A stretch of 45,815 nucleotides of DNA, taken from Burkholderiales bacterium (lineage in GTDB: Bacteria > Pseudomonadota > Gammaproteobacteria > Burkholderiales > Burkholderiaceae_E). Where the stretch lies: assembly GCA_020248665.1 (NCBI GenBank), contig JADCHE010000131.1, positions 1 through 45,815 on the forward strand. Direction: 5' to 3'. Of the stretch, positions 31,525 through 42,037 are shown piece by piece. Both the position numbers and the translations under genes were made by a program. How positions within the stretch are numbered: position 1 is the first letter of the stretch; every line of letters starts with the position of its first letter. Under the pieces are notes generated by a model, which was not told where the DNA came from, ran no database searches, and saw nothing but the letters and a program-made list of their open reading frames with translations.

Positions 31525-32736
31525 ATGTCCGCCTGCCCCGTCCGCTCCCTGCTCGAAGACCTGATCCGCCGTCGTTCGGTGACGCCCGAGGACGCCGGCT
31601 GCCAGGCGACGCTCGCCGCCCGGCTCGCCCCGCTCGGCTTCGACTGCGAGCCGATGCGCTTCGGCCAGGTGGACAACCTGTGGGCGGTGCGGCGCAGCCC
31701 GCGGCCCGGCCCGACGCTGCTCTTCGCCGGCCACACCGACGTCGTGCCCGCAGGCCCGCGCCAGTGGTGGCACGCCGACCCGTTCGAGCCGACCGAGCGC
31801 GACGGCCTGCTCTACGGCCGCGGCGCCTCCGACATGAAGGCCTCGCTCGCGGCGATCGTCGTCGCGATCGAGGAGTTCGTCGTCGCGCGTCCCGACCACA
31901 TCGGCGCGATCGCGCTGCTGCTGACCTCCGACGAGGAAGGCCCGTCGATCGACGGCACGGTACGCGTCGTCGAGGCGCTGCGCGCGCGCGGCGAGACGCT
32001 CGACTACTGCATCGTCGGCGAGCCGACCTCGGTGCGCACGCTCGGCGACATGGTCAAGAACGGCCGCCGCGGCTCGCTGTCGGGGCGCCTCACGGTGCGT
32101 GGCGTGCAGGGGCACGTCGCCTACCCGCACCTCGCGCGCAACCCGATCCATGAATTCGCACCCGTCCTCGCCGCGCTTGTCGCCGAGCGCTGGGACGACG
32201 GCAACGCGTACTTCCCGCCGACGACCTGGCAGGTGTCGAACCTGAACGCGGGTACCGGCGCGGGCAACGTGATCCCGGGCGAGGCGGTCGTCGACTTCAA
32301 CTTCCGCTTCTCCACCGCGAGCACCGTCGACGGGTTGAAGGCGCGCGTGCACGCGATCCTCGACACGCACCGGCTCGACTACGCGCTCGACTGGACCGTC
32401 TCCGGCCTGCCGTTCCTGACGCCGCGCGGCACGCTGTCCGACGCGCTCGCCGGCGCGATCCGGGCCGAGCGCGGCATCGAGACCGAGCTGTCGACGACCG
32501 GCGGCACGTCCGACGGCCGCTTCATCTCGTCGGTGTGCCGCGAGGTGGTCGAGTTCGGCCCACCGAACGCGACGATCCACAAGTCCAACGAGTGCATCGC
32601 GATCGAGTGGCTCCAGCCGATGAAGAACGTCTACCGCCGCACGCTCGAGGCGCTGCTGCCTGCTTGGGTCTGCGGCAGCCGGCCTCCCGGAGTCGACGGC
32701 AGCCTGCCCGCCGCGGCCGGCGGCCGCACGTCGTGA
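31525..32736 (+). CDS. dapE: Succinyl-diaminopimelate desuccinylase
   Basis: DapE hydrolyses N-succinyl-LL-diaminopimelate to LL-DAP, the step after DapC. The 403-residue M20 metallopeptidase has FAGHTDVVP (zinc ligand His70 and Asp72), [10 protein letters not shown] (bridging Asp103) and [10 protein letters not shown] (Glu137 base and Glu138 ligand). The dimerisation domain contains [15 protein letters not shown] and [15 protein letters not shown], and the C-terminus has GGTSDGRF and [11 protein letters not shown]. About 22 extra residues follow the usual C-terminus and look unstructured. The last bases overlap prmB as GTGA. All three succinylase-pathway genes dapC, dapD and dapE are thus within 5 kb. 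Confidence 0.96.
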   Translation: MSACPVRSLLEDLIRRRSVTPEDAGCQATLAARLAPLGFDCEPMRFGQVDNLWAVRRSPRPGPTLLFAGHTDVVPAGPRQWWHADPFEPTERDGLLYGRGASDMKASLAAIVVAIEEFVVARPDHIGAIALLLTSDEEGPSIDGTVRVVEALRARGETLDYCIVGEPTSVRTLGDMVKNGRRGSLSGRLTVRGVQGHVAYPHLARNPIHEFAPVLAALVAERWDDGNAYFPPTTWQVSNLNAGTGAGNVIPGEAVVDFNFRFSTASTVDGLKARVHAILDTHRLDYALDWTVSGLPFLTPRGTLSDALAGAIRAERGIETELSTTGGTSDGRFISSVCREVVEFGPPNATIHKSNECIAIEWLQPMKNVYRRTLEALLPAWVCGSRPPGVDGSLPAAAGGRTS

Positions 32737-33661
32737 GCGCGGGTCCGCGCTTCGAGCGGCCGACGCCGAACGCGTTCGAGGCGCGCGAGGCGCTGCGGAC
32801 CGTGCGCGACGTGCTGCGCTGGTCGGTCACGCGGATGGCCGCGGCCGACGTCGCGTTCGGGCACGGTACGGCCGACGCCTGGGACGAGGCCGCGTGGTTG
32901 GTGCTGTGGTCGCTGCGGCTGCCGCCCGAGCGGCTCGAGCCGGTGCTCGATGCACGGCTCGCGCCGTCCGAGGTGGCGTCCGCGGTCGCCCTGATCGAGC
33001 GGCGCTGCGTCGAGCGGCTGCCCGCCGCCTACCTGACCGGCGAGGCCTGGCTGCGCGGCGTGCGCTTCCTGTCGGACCCGCGCGCGCTGGTGCCGCGCTC
33101 GCCGATCGCCGAGCTGCTCGACACCGACGCGCTCGACCCGTGGCTGCCCGACCCGCTCGCGGTCGGGCGTGTGCTCGACCTGTGCACCGGCGGCGGGGGT
33201 CTCGCGATCCTGGCAGCACGGCGCTACCCGGCCGCGACGGTCGTCGGCGCCGACCTGTCCGCCGACGCGCTCGCGCTCGCGGCCGAGAACGTCGCGCTGC
33301 ACGGGCTCGGCGCGCGCATCGCGCTGCGGCGCGGCGACCTGTGGGCGCCGGTCGCGGACGAGGCCTTCGATCTCGTCGTCTGCAACCCGCCCTACGTGAA
33401 CGCGGAGTCGATGGCCGCGCTGCCGCCCGAGTACCTCGCCGAGCCGCAGGGCGCGCTCGGCGGCGGCTCGGACGGCATGGACCTCGTGCGGCGCATCGTC
33501 GCCGGCGCCCGCGCGCGTCTCGCCCCGGGCGGCCTGCTGGTGCTCGAGATCGGCCACGAGGCGCCGCACTTCGAGGCCGCGTTCGAGGGCCTGGAGTTCA
33601 CCTACCTGCCCACCGAGGGCGGCGACGACCGGATCGTGCTGCTCGAACGCGACGCGCTGCC

Positions 33662-33665
<4 letters not shown>
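32733..33665 (+). CDS. prmB: 50S ribosomal protein L3 glutamine methyltransferase PrmB
   Basis: PrmB methylates a glutamine of ribosomal protein L3 during 50S assembly. The 310-residue class I methyltransferase has an N-terminal helical domain (from [13 protein letters not shown]), the SAM-binding loop [16 protein letters not shown], and the catalytic NPPY motif with Asn218 ([13 protein letters not shown]). [20 protein letters not shown] follows and distinguishes PrmB from PrmC. The GTG at 32733 overlaps the dapE stop and gives normal length. Further upstream the frame only runs through dapE. It in turn overlaps the ABC-F gene as GTGA. Confidence 0.93.
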
Positions 33666-35605
<1,940 letters not shown>

Positions 35606-35675
35606 GCCTGCGCCAGGTCGGTCGAGCGGTCGCGCGCGGCCTGCCCGGAACGATCCCGCCAGCGCCCCTCCCCCA

Positions 35676-36206
35676 TCAGCGTGCGCCGTGCGCGCCGGAG
35701 TCCGGATCCGCGCCTTCCTCCGCCCGCCGCCCCACCAGGTCCCGCCTGACGATCACCGGCTTGCCGCCGTACGCGCGTTTGCACAGCCAGTGGGCGAGCG
35801 CCGAGTCGAGCCAGTCGGCGTGCCCGGGGAACCAGCCGGCGAGCGCGTCGGCGAGCCGCCTCGCCTCGCGGGCGTCGCCGGTCTCGGCGACGTGCGCACG
35901 GACCTCCCCGATCGAGCGCAGCACCGCCGCGTGCTCGTCGATGTGGCAGTCGCGCGGCGGGAAGGCGGTCTCGCGCATCCAGCGGTCCTCGTCGCCGAAA
36001 TGCCGGCGGGCGTGGGCCTCGAGCTCGGCGAGCAGCGCCGGCAGCTGCTCGTCGGGCGCGGCCTGCAGCGCCCCGACGAGCGCGACGAACTCGCGGTGCG
36101 TCGCATCGATCGGCTCGTGGCCGAGCACGAAGGCGTCGGTCCACGCGAGCGGCGCGCCGCCCGCGGGGTCGGCGACCGCGTCTTCCCGGGCCGGCGCGCC
36201 GCTCAC
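35676..36206 (-). CDS. Bacteriohemerythrin
   Basis: This small non-haem di-iron oxygen-binding protein has 176 residues in a four-helix bundle. All seven expected iron ligands are present: His37 (DATHREF), His69 and Glu73 (HFGDE), His88 and His92 (CHIDEH), and His129 and Asp134 (GHADWLD). Binding of O2 is known for the family; what it does here is unknown. The GTG at 36206 was chosen because it overlaps the stop of the glutathione transferase gene as GTGA; no better start lies near. The C-terminal 25 residues form a basic/acidic tail. It converges with the ABC-F gene across 70 bases. Confidence 0.88.
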   Translation of the reverse strand: MSGAPAREDAVADPAGGAPLAWTDAFVLGHEPIDATHREFVALVGALQAAPDEQLPALLAELEAHARRHFGDEDRWMRETAFPPRDCHIDEHAAVLRSIGEVRAHVAETGDAREARRLADALAGWFPGHADWLDSALAHWLCKRAYGGKPVIVRRDLVGRRAEEGADPDSGAHGAR

Positions 36207-36856
36207 TTCTTCGCGGCCATCTGCGCACGCAGCTCCAGGTTCGCCTTGCGGTCGGCGTTGACCTTCTGCACGCTTGCGCGCTCGCTCATCCGCTTCACGT
36301 AGTCGCGTGCAGGCGTGGCCGCGAGCACGTCTTCGCCCCACACTGCCTTCGACGCACCCGAGATCAACGGCAGGTGCACGATCGCCGCACAGTCCGCGAC
36401 GGTGAACGCATCGCCCGCAACGTACGGCGACCATTTCGCGAGCTTCGCGAACGCGGCGACGTTGCGCTCGAGCTCCTTGCGGGTCGCGTCGATCACCGAC
36501 TGCTCGAGCGTGCCGCCGAAGTACGCCTGCGGATAGAGCCGCCGCGCGACCAGCTCGAGGTGCAGCTCGACGAAGGTCGTCAGCTCGCGAACCTTCGCGC
36601 GGGCGAACGGGTCCGAGGGCATCAGCGGGCTCTGCGGGTACGCGTCCTCGACGTACTCGACGATCACCTGCGACTCGCACAGCGAGCCCTGCGGCGTGCG
36701 CACGAACGGCACCTTGCCGAGCGGGCTGCAGGCGAGCGTCGCCTCGTCCTTCGTCGCCCAGTTCAGCGCCTCCTCGAACGGCACGCCTTTCTCGAGCAGC
36801 TGGATCTTGACCTTGTTGTAGTAGTTGCTGACGGCGAAGCCGACCAGGGTGAGCAT
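36203..36856 (-). CDS. Glutathione S-transferase family protein
   Basis: This 217-residue protein has the thioredoxin-like N-terminal domain (LTLVGFAVSNYYNKVKIQLL), with the cis-Pro segment PLGKVPFV and glutathione-binding ESQVIVEYVEDAYP. An all-helical C-terminal domain with YVAGDAFTVADCAAI follows. The N-terminal Ser/Tyr region suggests a Ser- or Tyr-type enzyme, but the substrate cannot be told. It overlaps the bacteriohemerythrin gene by four bases and is divergent from the AEC carrier gene. The intervening 104 bases show no clear promoter. Confidence 0.88.
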   Translation of the reverse strand: MLTLVGFAVSNYYNKVKIQLLEKGVPFEEALNWATKDEATLACSPLGKVPFVRTPQGSLCESQVIVEYVEDAYPQSPLMPSDPFARAKVRELTTFVELHLELVARRLYPQAYFGGTLEQSVIDATRKELERNVAAFAKLAKWSPYVAGDAFTVADCAAIVHLPLISGASKAVWGEDVLAATPARDYVKRMSERASVQKVNADRKANLELRAQMAAKK

Positions 36857-36960
36857 GCGGATCTCCTCTGTCGATCGGGGCGCACTCGTGCGGTGCGCGC
36901 GTTCCGGAGGGCGATGGTAACGCGCCGTCGATCGGCCCCGCCGCTGCTAGGATCGGCGCG

Positions 36961-37902
36961 GTGGAACTCGCCGGACCGGTGCTGGACGTCGTGCTCCCGG
37001 TCTACGCGCTGATCGCCGTCGGCTGGGCGGCGCTGCGCGCCGGCGCCCTCGACGCCGACGGCGTGCGCCGCTGCACCGACTTCACCTTCACGGTCTTCGT
37101 GCCGGCGCAGCTCTTCCTCGCGATGGCACGGACCGACTTCCGCACGCTCGCGCCCGGCGTGCCGGCCGCCTACTTCGTCTCGGCGCTGACCCTGTTCGGG
37201 CTGGTGGTGGCGGTGCGCCGGCGCCGCGTGCCGATGCTGCGCGCTGCGGTCGAGGGCCTCGCCGGTGCGTTCGGCAACACGGTGATGATCGGCATCCCGC
37301 TGGTCAAGCTCGGCTGGGGCGACGCGGCGCTCGCGATGCTGCTGTCGATCGTCGCGCTGCATTCGCTGCTGCTGCTGTCGACCGCGACCTTCGTCTTCGA
37401 GGTCGCGGCCGCGAGCGGCGCGCCGCTGGCCGGCGCGCTGCGGGCGCTGCGCGCGTCGCTCACCCACCCGGTGATCCTGCCCATCCTGCTCGGCGGCTCG
37501 TGGAGCGCGCTCGGCCCGCCGCTGCCGGCCGTCGCCGACGCGACACTGTCGCTGCTCGCCGCCGCGTCCTCGCCGCTGTGCCTGGTGCTGCTGGGCGCCT
37601 CGCTCGGCCGCGACGGGCTCGCCGCGGCTCTGCGCCCGGCGCTGGCAATGAGCGCGCTCAAGCTCGTCGCGCTGCCGGCGGTCTCCGCGGTCGTCGGCCG
37701 CTGGGTCTTCGGGCTGGCGCCGCTCGAGCTGACGGTGGTCGTGCTGACCGCGGCGCTGCCGATCGGCGCGAACGTGTTCCTCTTCGCCGAGCGCTACCGG
37801 TCCGACGGCGCCCCGGTCGCGGCGGCCGTGGTGCTGTCCACCCTCCTGGCCGCGCCGCTGCTGGCGATCCTGCTGCCCCTGCTCCCGGTGCCCCCACGGT
37901 AG
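36961..37902 (+). CDS. AEC-family transporter
   Basis: This 313-residue inner-membrane protein belongs to the auxin efflux carrier family, whose bacterial members move small carboxylates such as malonate or malate. It shows about ten hydrophobic segments. Family features are DFTFTVFVPAQLF in the first half, GNTVMIGIPLVKLGWGD near the centre, and LTAALPIGANVFLFAERY near the end. The start is a GTG at 36961, preceded by AGGA. It is 11 bases upstream of the 3-hydroxyacyl-CoA dehydrogenase and likely in one operon, so its substrate may be an acid fed into acyl-CoA catabolism (inference). It ends in TAG. Confidence 0.85.
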   Translation: MELAGPVLDVVLPVYALIAVGWAALRAGALDADGVRRCTDFTFTVFVPAQLFLAMARTDFRTLAPGVPAAYFVSALTLFGLVVAVRRRRVPMLRAAVEGLAGAFGNTVMIGIPLVKLGWGDAALAMLLSIVALHSLLLLSTATFVFEVAAASGAPLAGALRALRASLTHPVILPILLGGSWSALGPPLPAVADATLSLLAAASSPLCLVLLGASLGRDGLAAALRPALAMSALKLVALPAVSAVVGRWVFGLAPLELTVVVLTAALPIGANVFLFAERYRSDGAPVAAAVVLSTLLAAPLLAILLPLLPVPPR

Positions 37903-37913
37903 AATCTGCGCCA

Positions 37914-39464
37914 ATGAAGACGATCGAATCATTCGGCATCGGCGTCGTGGGGACCGGCGCCATGGGTCGTGGCATCGCCCAGCTGTTCGCGCAGGCGGGG
38001 CACGCGGTGTCCCTGTTCGATGCGGCACCGGACGCCGCGCAGGCCGCGAAGGCATCGGTCGCCGACGCGCTCGGCCGGCAGGTCGACAAGGGCAGGCTCG
38101 CCCGCGACGCCTGCGACGCGACGCTCGCGCGCATGCGCCCGGTCGGCACGCTCGCCGACCTCTCCGGCTGCGACCTGGTGATCGAGGCGGTCGTCGAGAA
38201 CCTGGACGTCAAGAAGCGGCTGTTCGCCGATCTCGAGGCGCTGGTCGCCCCCGACGCGATCCTGGCGACCAACACCTCGTCGCTGTCGGTCACCGCGATC
38301 GCCGCCGCCTGCAAGGCGCCCGGACGCGTCGCCGGCTATCACTTCTTCAATCCCGTGCCGCTGATGAAGGTGGTCGAGGTGATCCGCGGCGTGCGCACCG
38401 AGCCCTCGGTCGCTGACACGCTGGTGGCGCTGACGAAGCGCACCGGCCACGCCCCCGTCGTCGCGCAGGACACCCCAGGCTTCCTGATCAACCACGCCGG
38501 CCGCGGCTACGGCACCGAGGCGCTGAAGCTGGTCGGCGAAGGCGTCGCCGAGCCGCACATGGTGGACCGGATCATGCGCGAGCAGGTGGTGTTCGGCGAG
38601 CGCGGCGGCTTCCGGCTCGGTCCGTTCGAGTTGCTCGACCTGACCGGGCTCGACGTGTCGCACCCGGTGATGGAGTCGATCTACCGGCAGTTCTACGACG
38701 AGCCGAGGTTCAGGCCGTCGGCGCTCGCAGCGCTGCGTGTCTCGGGCGGGCTGCTCGGTCGCAAGACCGGCGAGGGCTTCTACCGGCACGAGGGCGGCCG
38801 GCAGGTCGCGGTGCCCGAGCCGACACCGCCCGTGGCCGCCGGTCCCGCGCCGTTCTCGAAGGTCTGGACCCCGTCGGGCACGCACCGCACCGCGATCGCC
38901 GACCTGGTCGAGGCGCTCGGCGGCACCGTCGACGACCGTCACGGCCCGTCGGCCGATAGCCTCGTCGTCCTCGCGCCGCGCGGCCACGACGCCTCCTGGG
39001 CGGCGACCGAGTCGGGCCTGCCCGGCGAGCGCTGCGTCGCGCTCGACACCCTGTTTCCGTACGGCGCGAAGGCCTGCACGCGCCGCACGCTGATGACCAC
39101 GCCGGCGACCGACCCGGCGCTCGCGGAGGCCGCGCAGCGCCTGTTCGGCGCCGACGGCGCGAAGGTCTCGCTGATCCGAGATTCGGCGGGCTTCGTCGCG
39201 CAGCGCGTCGTCGCGATGGTCGTCGCCGTCGCCTGCGAGATCGCGCAGCAGCGGATCGCGAGCCCCGCCGACATCGACCTCGCAGTGCGGCTCGGCCTCG
39301 GCTACCCGCTCGGCCCGCTGTCGATGGGCGACGCACTCGGCGCGGCCGCCGTCGCCGGCCTGCTCGACGGTATGCACGAGACCACCGGCGACCCGCGCTA
39401 CCGACCGAGCCTGTGGCTGCGCCGGCGCGCCGCACTGGGCCTGAAGCTGACGCACGCCGATTGA
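37914..39464 (+). CDS. 3-hydroxyacyl-CoA dehydrogenase
   Basis: This enzyme oxidises 3-hydroxyacyl-CoA to 3-ketoacyl-CoA with NAD+. The 516-residue protein has an N-terminal Rossmann domain with GTGAMGRGIAQLF (Gly13, Gly15, Gly18), then VIEAVVENLDVKK, NTSSLSVTAIA and GYHFFNPVPLMKVVEV with the expected catalytic His143. Two 3HCDH C-terminal domains follow, one near residues 185-290 (DTPGFLINHAGRGY) and one near 420-505 (DSAGFVAQRVV). This double-domain plan matches PaaH/PaaC-like enzymes of phenylacetate and related pathways, but no other paa gene is present. It lies 41 bases upstream of the kinase-like gene. Confidence 0.9.
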   Translation: MKTIESFGIGVVGTGAMGRGIAQLFAQAGHAVSLFDAAPDAAQAAKASVADALGRQVDKGRLARDACDATLARMRPVGTLADLSGCDLVIEAVVENLDVKKRLFADLEALVAPDAILATNTSSLSVTAIAAACKAPGRVAGYHFFNPVPLMKVVEVIRGVRTEPSVADTLVALTKRTGHAPVVAQDTPGFLINHAGRGYGTEALKLVGEGVAEPHMVDRIMREQVVFGERGGFRLGPFELLDLTGLDVSHPVMESIYRQFYDEPRFRPSALAALRVSGGLLGRKTGEGFYRHEGGRQVAVPEPTPPVAAGPAPFSKVWTPSGTHRTAIADLVEALGGTVDDRHGPSADSLVVLAPRGHDASWAATESGLPGERCVALDTLFPYGAKACTRRTLMTTPATDPALAEAAQRLFGADGAKVSLIRDSAGFVAQRVVAMVVAVACEIAQQRIASPADIDLAVRLGLGYPLGPLSMGDALGAAAVAGLLDGMHETTGDPRYRPSLWLRRRAALGLKLTHAD

Positions 39465-39505
39465 GCGCCGGACCCGGGGCGCCGAACACGAGAGATGGAG
39501 GGACG

Positions 39506-40573
39506 ATGAGCGACCTGGCCGAGCAGAACGTCGGCACCACCCCCGTGGCCGAGCGCCATCGGTTCGACGCGGGCGCGCTGGAGACCTGGATGCGCACGAA
39601 CGTCGAGGGCTTCGCCGGCCCGCTGACCGTCGAGCAGTTCAAGGGCGGCCAGTCGAACCCGACGTTCCGGCTGACCACGCCGTCGCGCGCCTACGTGATG
39701 CGGGCCAAGCCCGGCCCGGTCGCGAAGCTGCTGCCCTCGGCGCACGCCGTCGAGCGCGAGTACCGGGTGCTGAAGGCGCTTGCCGGCACCGACGTGCCGG
39801 TCGCCCGCACCTACGGCCTGTGCGAGGACGAGGGGGTCATCGGGCGCGCGTTCTACATCATGGATTGCGTGGAAGGCCGCGTGCTCTGGGACCAGTCGCT
39901 GCCCGGCCTGTCGAACGCCGAGCGCACCGCGATCTACGACGAGATGAACCGCGTGATCGCGGCGCTGCACCGGGTCGACGTCGCGGCCGTCGGTCTGCAG
40001 GACTTCGGCAAGCCCGGCAACTACTTCGCGCGCCAGATCTCTCGCTGGTCGAAGCAGTACCAGCTGTCCGAGACCGAGAAGGTCCCCGAAATGGACCGCC
40101 TGATCGAGTGGCTGCCGCAACACATCCCGGCGGGCGACGAGACCACGGTCGTGCACGGCGACTACCGGCTCGACAACATGATCTTCGCGAAGGACCAGCC
40201 GCGCGTGCTCGCGGTGCTCGACTGGGAGCTCTCGACGCTCGGTCACCCGCTCGCCGACTTCAGCTACCACTGCATGAGCTGGCACATCCAGCCGGGCGCC
40301 TTCCGCGGCATCGCGGGGCTCGACCTCGCGGCGCTCGGCATCCCCGACGAGCAGGCCTACATCCGGCGCTACTGCGAGCGCACCGGCCGCAGCGGTATCG
40401 GCAACTGGGACTTCTACCTCGCTTACAACGCGTTCCGGCTCGCCGGCATCCTGCAGGGCATCGTCAAGCGCGCCCTCGACGGCACCGCGTCGAGCCCGCA
40501 GGCGCTCGAGCAGGGCAAGCGCGTGCGCCCGCTCGCAGAGATGGCCTGGTCCTTCGCGCAGAAGGTCCGCTGA
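39506..40573 (+). CDS. APH-family phosphotransferase (ACAD10/11 kinase-domain type)
   Basis: This 355-residue protein has the aminoglycoside-phosphotransferase kinase fold. The N-lobe includes QFKGGQSNPTFRL and YVMRAKP with an ATP-contacting Lys. The catalytic loop reads VVHGDYRLDNM with Asp219, and the metal-binding Asp239 lies in VLDWELSTLGHPLADF. In animals the same domain is fused to an acyl-CoA dehydrogenase in ACAD10/11. Here the acyl-CoA dehydrogenase is the next gene, 48 bases on. LvaA of Pseudomonas levulinate catabolism is a related stand-alone kinase acting on 4-hydroxyacyl-CoA. A role in phosphorylating a hydroxyacyl-CoA is therefore inferred; antibiotic resistance is unlikely. 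GGAGGG precedes the ATG at 39506. Confidence 0.87.
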   Translation: MSDLAEQNVGTTPVAERHRFDAGALETWMRTNVEGFAGPLTVEQFKGGQSNPTFRLTTPSRAYVMRAKPGPVAKLLPSAHAVEREYRVLKALAGTDVPVARTYGLCEDEGVIGRAFYIMDCVEGRVLWDQSLPGLSNAERTAIYDEMNRVIAALHRVDVAAVGLQDFGKPGNYFARQISRWSKQYQLSETEKVPEMDRLIEWLPQHIPAGDETTVVHGDYRLDNMIFAKDQPRVLAVLDWELSTLGHPLADFSYHCMSWHIQPGAFRGIAGLDLAALGIPDEQAYIRRYCERTGRSGIGNWDFYLAYNAFRLAGILQGIVKRALDGTASSPQALEQGKRVRPLAEMAWSFAQKVR

Positions 40574-40606
40574 CCCGGCCCCACCGTACACCCCGATCGA
40601 CGACCC

Positions 40607-40613
40607 AAGGAGG
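40607..40613 (+). promoter_or_regulatory. Strong ribosome-binding site of the acyl-CoA dehydrogenase gene
   Basis: AAGGAGG ends eight bases before the ATG at 40622. It is the closest match to the anti-Shine-Dalgarno consensus I noticed in the window and fixes that start. Confidence 0.75.
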
Positions 40614-40621
40614 AGAGACAG

Positions 40622-41890
40622 ATGGACTTCGAACATTCGCCCAAGGTCAAGGAGCTGCAGGCGCGGCTGCTGGACTTCATGAACCGGCACATCTACCCGA
40701 ACGAGGAGCGGTACCACCACGAGGTGGAGACCAACCGCAAGGCGGGCAACCAGTGGGTGCCGACCCGGGTCATCGAGGACCTGAAGCCGGTCGCGCGCGG
40801 GGCGGGTCTCTGGAACCTGTTCCTGCCGTTCTCGAAGCGGGTCCCCGAGGGCCTGACCAACCTCGAGTACGCGACGCTGTGCGAGATCATGGGCCGCGTG
40901 CACTGGGCCTCCGAGGTGTTCAACTGCTCGGCGCCGGACACCGGCAACATGGAGACCCTCGAGCGCTACGCGTCCGAGGAGATCAAGCGCCAGTGGCTGG
41001 ACCCGCTGCTGCGCGGCGAGATCCGCTCGGCGTTCCTGATGACCGAGCCCGCGGTGGCCTCGTCCGACGCGACGAACATCCAGCTGCAGATCCGCTCGGA
41101 CGGCGACCACTACGTGCTGAACGGCCGCAAGTGGTGGAGCTCGGGCCTGGGCGACCCGCGCTGCAAGGTGCTGATCGTGATGGGCAAGACCAACCCCGAC
41201 GCCGGCCGCCACGAGCAGCAATCGATGGTGGTCGTCCCCACCGACACGCCCGGGATCACCGTGCTGCGCCACCTGTCGGTGTTCGGCTACGATGACGCGC
41301 CGCACGGGCACATGGAGGTCACGCTCGAGAACGTGCGCGTACCCAAGTCGAACATCCTGCTCGGCGAGGGCCGCGGCTTCGAGATCGCGCAGGGCCGCCT
41401 CGGGCCGGGCCGGATTCACCACTGCATGCGCTCGATCGGCGCGGCCGAGCGCGCGCTCGAGCTGATGTGCAAGCGGCTGATGTCGCGCGTGGCGTTCGGC
41501 AAGCCGATCTCGCAGCACTCGATCTGGCACGAACGCATCGCCGAGTCGCGCTGCATGATCGACCAGGCCCGGCTGATGACGCTGAAGGCGGCCTACATGA
41601 TGGACACGGTGGGCAACAAGGTCGCGCGCGCAGAGATCGCGATGATCAAGGTGATCGCGCCGAACATGGCCTGCCAGATCATCGACTGGGCGATGCAGGC
41701 CCACGGCGGCGCCGGCATCTCGCAGGTCACGCCGTTGGCGAACATGTACGCGCACCAGCGCACGCTGCGCTTCGCCGACGGCCCGGACGAGGTGCACCGC
41801 GCCGCGATCGCGAAGCTCGAGCTCGGCAAGCACTCGACCGTCCCGAACCCCAAGGACATCGAGGCGATGCCGATCACGCGCGGCGCCTGA
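40622..41890 (+). CDS. Acyl-CoA dehydrogenase, ACAD10/11-like
   Basis: This 422-residue flavoprotein has the acyl-CoA dehydrogenase plan: helical N-terminal domain, beta domain with [17 protein letters not shown] and [14 protein letters not shown], and helical C-terminal domain with [13 protein letters not shown]. Near the C-terminus it reads [19 protein letters not shown]. In MCAD-type enzymes the matching position is the catalytic Glu of YEGTSQ; here it is Asp386, the pattern I expect of ACAD10/11 proteins. Together with the kinase gene just upstream, it resembles a two-gene version of the fused animal enzymes and of the LvaA/LvaC pair for 4-hydroxyacyl-CoA breakdown. The exact substrate is unknown. 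A hairpin terminator candidate follows. Confidence 0.9.
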   Translation: MDFEHSPKVKELQARLLDFMNRHIYPNEERYHHEVETNRKAGNQWVPTRVIEDLKPVARGAGLWNLFLPFSKRVPEGLTNLEYATLCEIMGRVHWASEVFNCSAPDTGNMETLERYASEEIKRQWLDPLLRGEIRSAFLMTEPAVASSDATNIQLQIRSDGDHYVLNGRKWWSSGLGDPRCKVLIVMGKTNPDAGRHEQQSMVVVPTDTPGITVLRHLSVFGYDDAPHGHMEVTLENVRVPKSNILLGEGRGFEIAQGRLGPGRIHHCMRSIGAAERALELMCKRLMSRVAFGKPISQHSIWHERIAESRCMIDQARLMTLKAAYMMDTVGNKVARAEIAMIKVIAPNMACQIIDWAMQAHGGAGISQVTPLANMYAHQRTLRFADGPDEVHRAAIAKLELGKHSTVPNPKDIEAMPITRGA

Positions 41891-41897
41891 GCGCGCG

Positions 41898-41917
41898 GCG
41901 GGTCCGCCCGGACCCGC
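41898..41917 (+). repeat. Inverted repeat just after the acyl-CoA dehydrogenase stop
   Basis: GCGGGTCC (41898-41905) and GGACCCGC (41910-41917) form an 8-base-pair perfect stem with a GCCC loop, seven bases after the stop. It is the first of two adjacent hairpins in this gap. Confidence 0.4.
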
Positions 41918-41928
41918 GCACGACCGCT

Positions 41929-41966
41929 CGACACCCGCCGCGCCCCGCGTGGCGGGTGTCGCCGTT
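41929..41966 (+). terminator. Rho-independent terminator candidate
   Basis: CGACACCCGCC (41929-41939) pairs perfectly with GGCGGGTGTCG (41951-41961) over 11 base pairs, with an 11-base loop. CCGTTTGC follows. The T run is short, but the stem is the longest uninterrupted one I found and it lies at the end of the acyl-CoA gene cluster, before the next gene at 42038. Confidence 0.55.
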
Positions 41967-42037
41967 TGCGGCACCGGCCTCGCGGCGCGGCGCATGCAAC
42001 GCTACCATCGCGGCTGTCCTCACACGGAGCGCCGACG

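Noticed and set aside
39506-40573. Aminoglycoside resistance gene
   Set aside because: The kinase fold matches, but the neighbourhood (acyl-CoA dehydrogenase and 3-hydroxyacyl-CoA dehydrogenase) and the FKGGQSNPTF pattern fit the ACAD10/11-type kinase group.
39398-41995. A minus-strand open frame of about 865 codons opposite the kinase and acyl-CoA dehydrogenase genes
   Set aside because: Shadow of two good genes with strong ribosome-binding sites; no domain seen.
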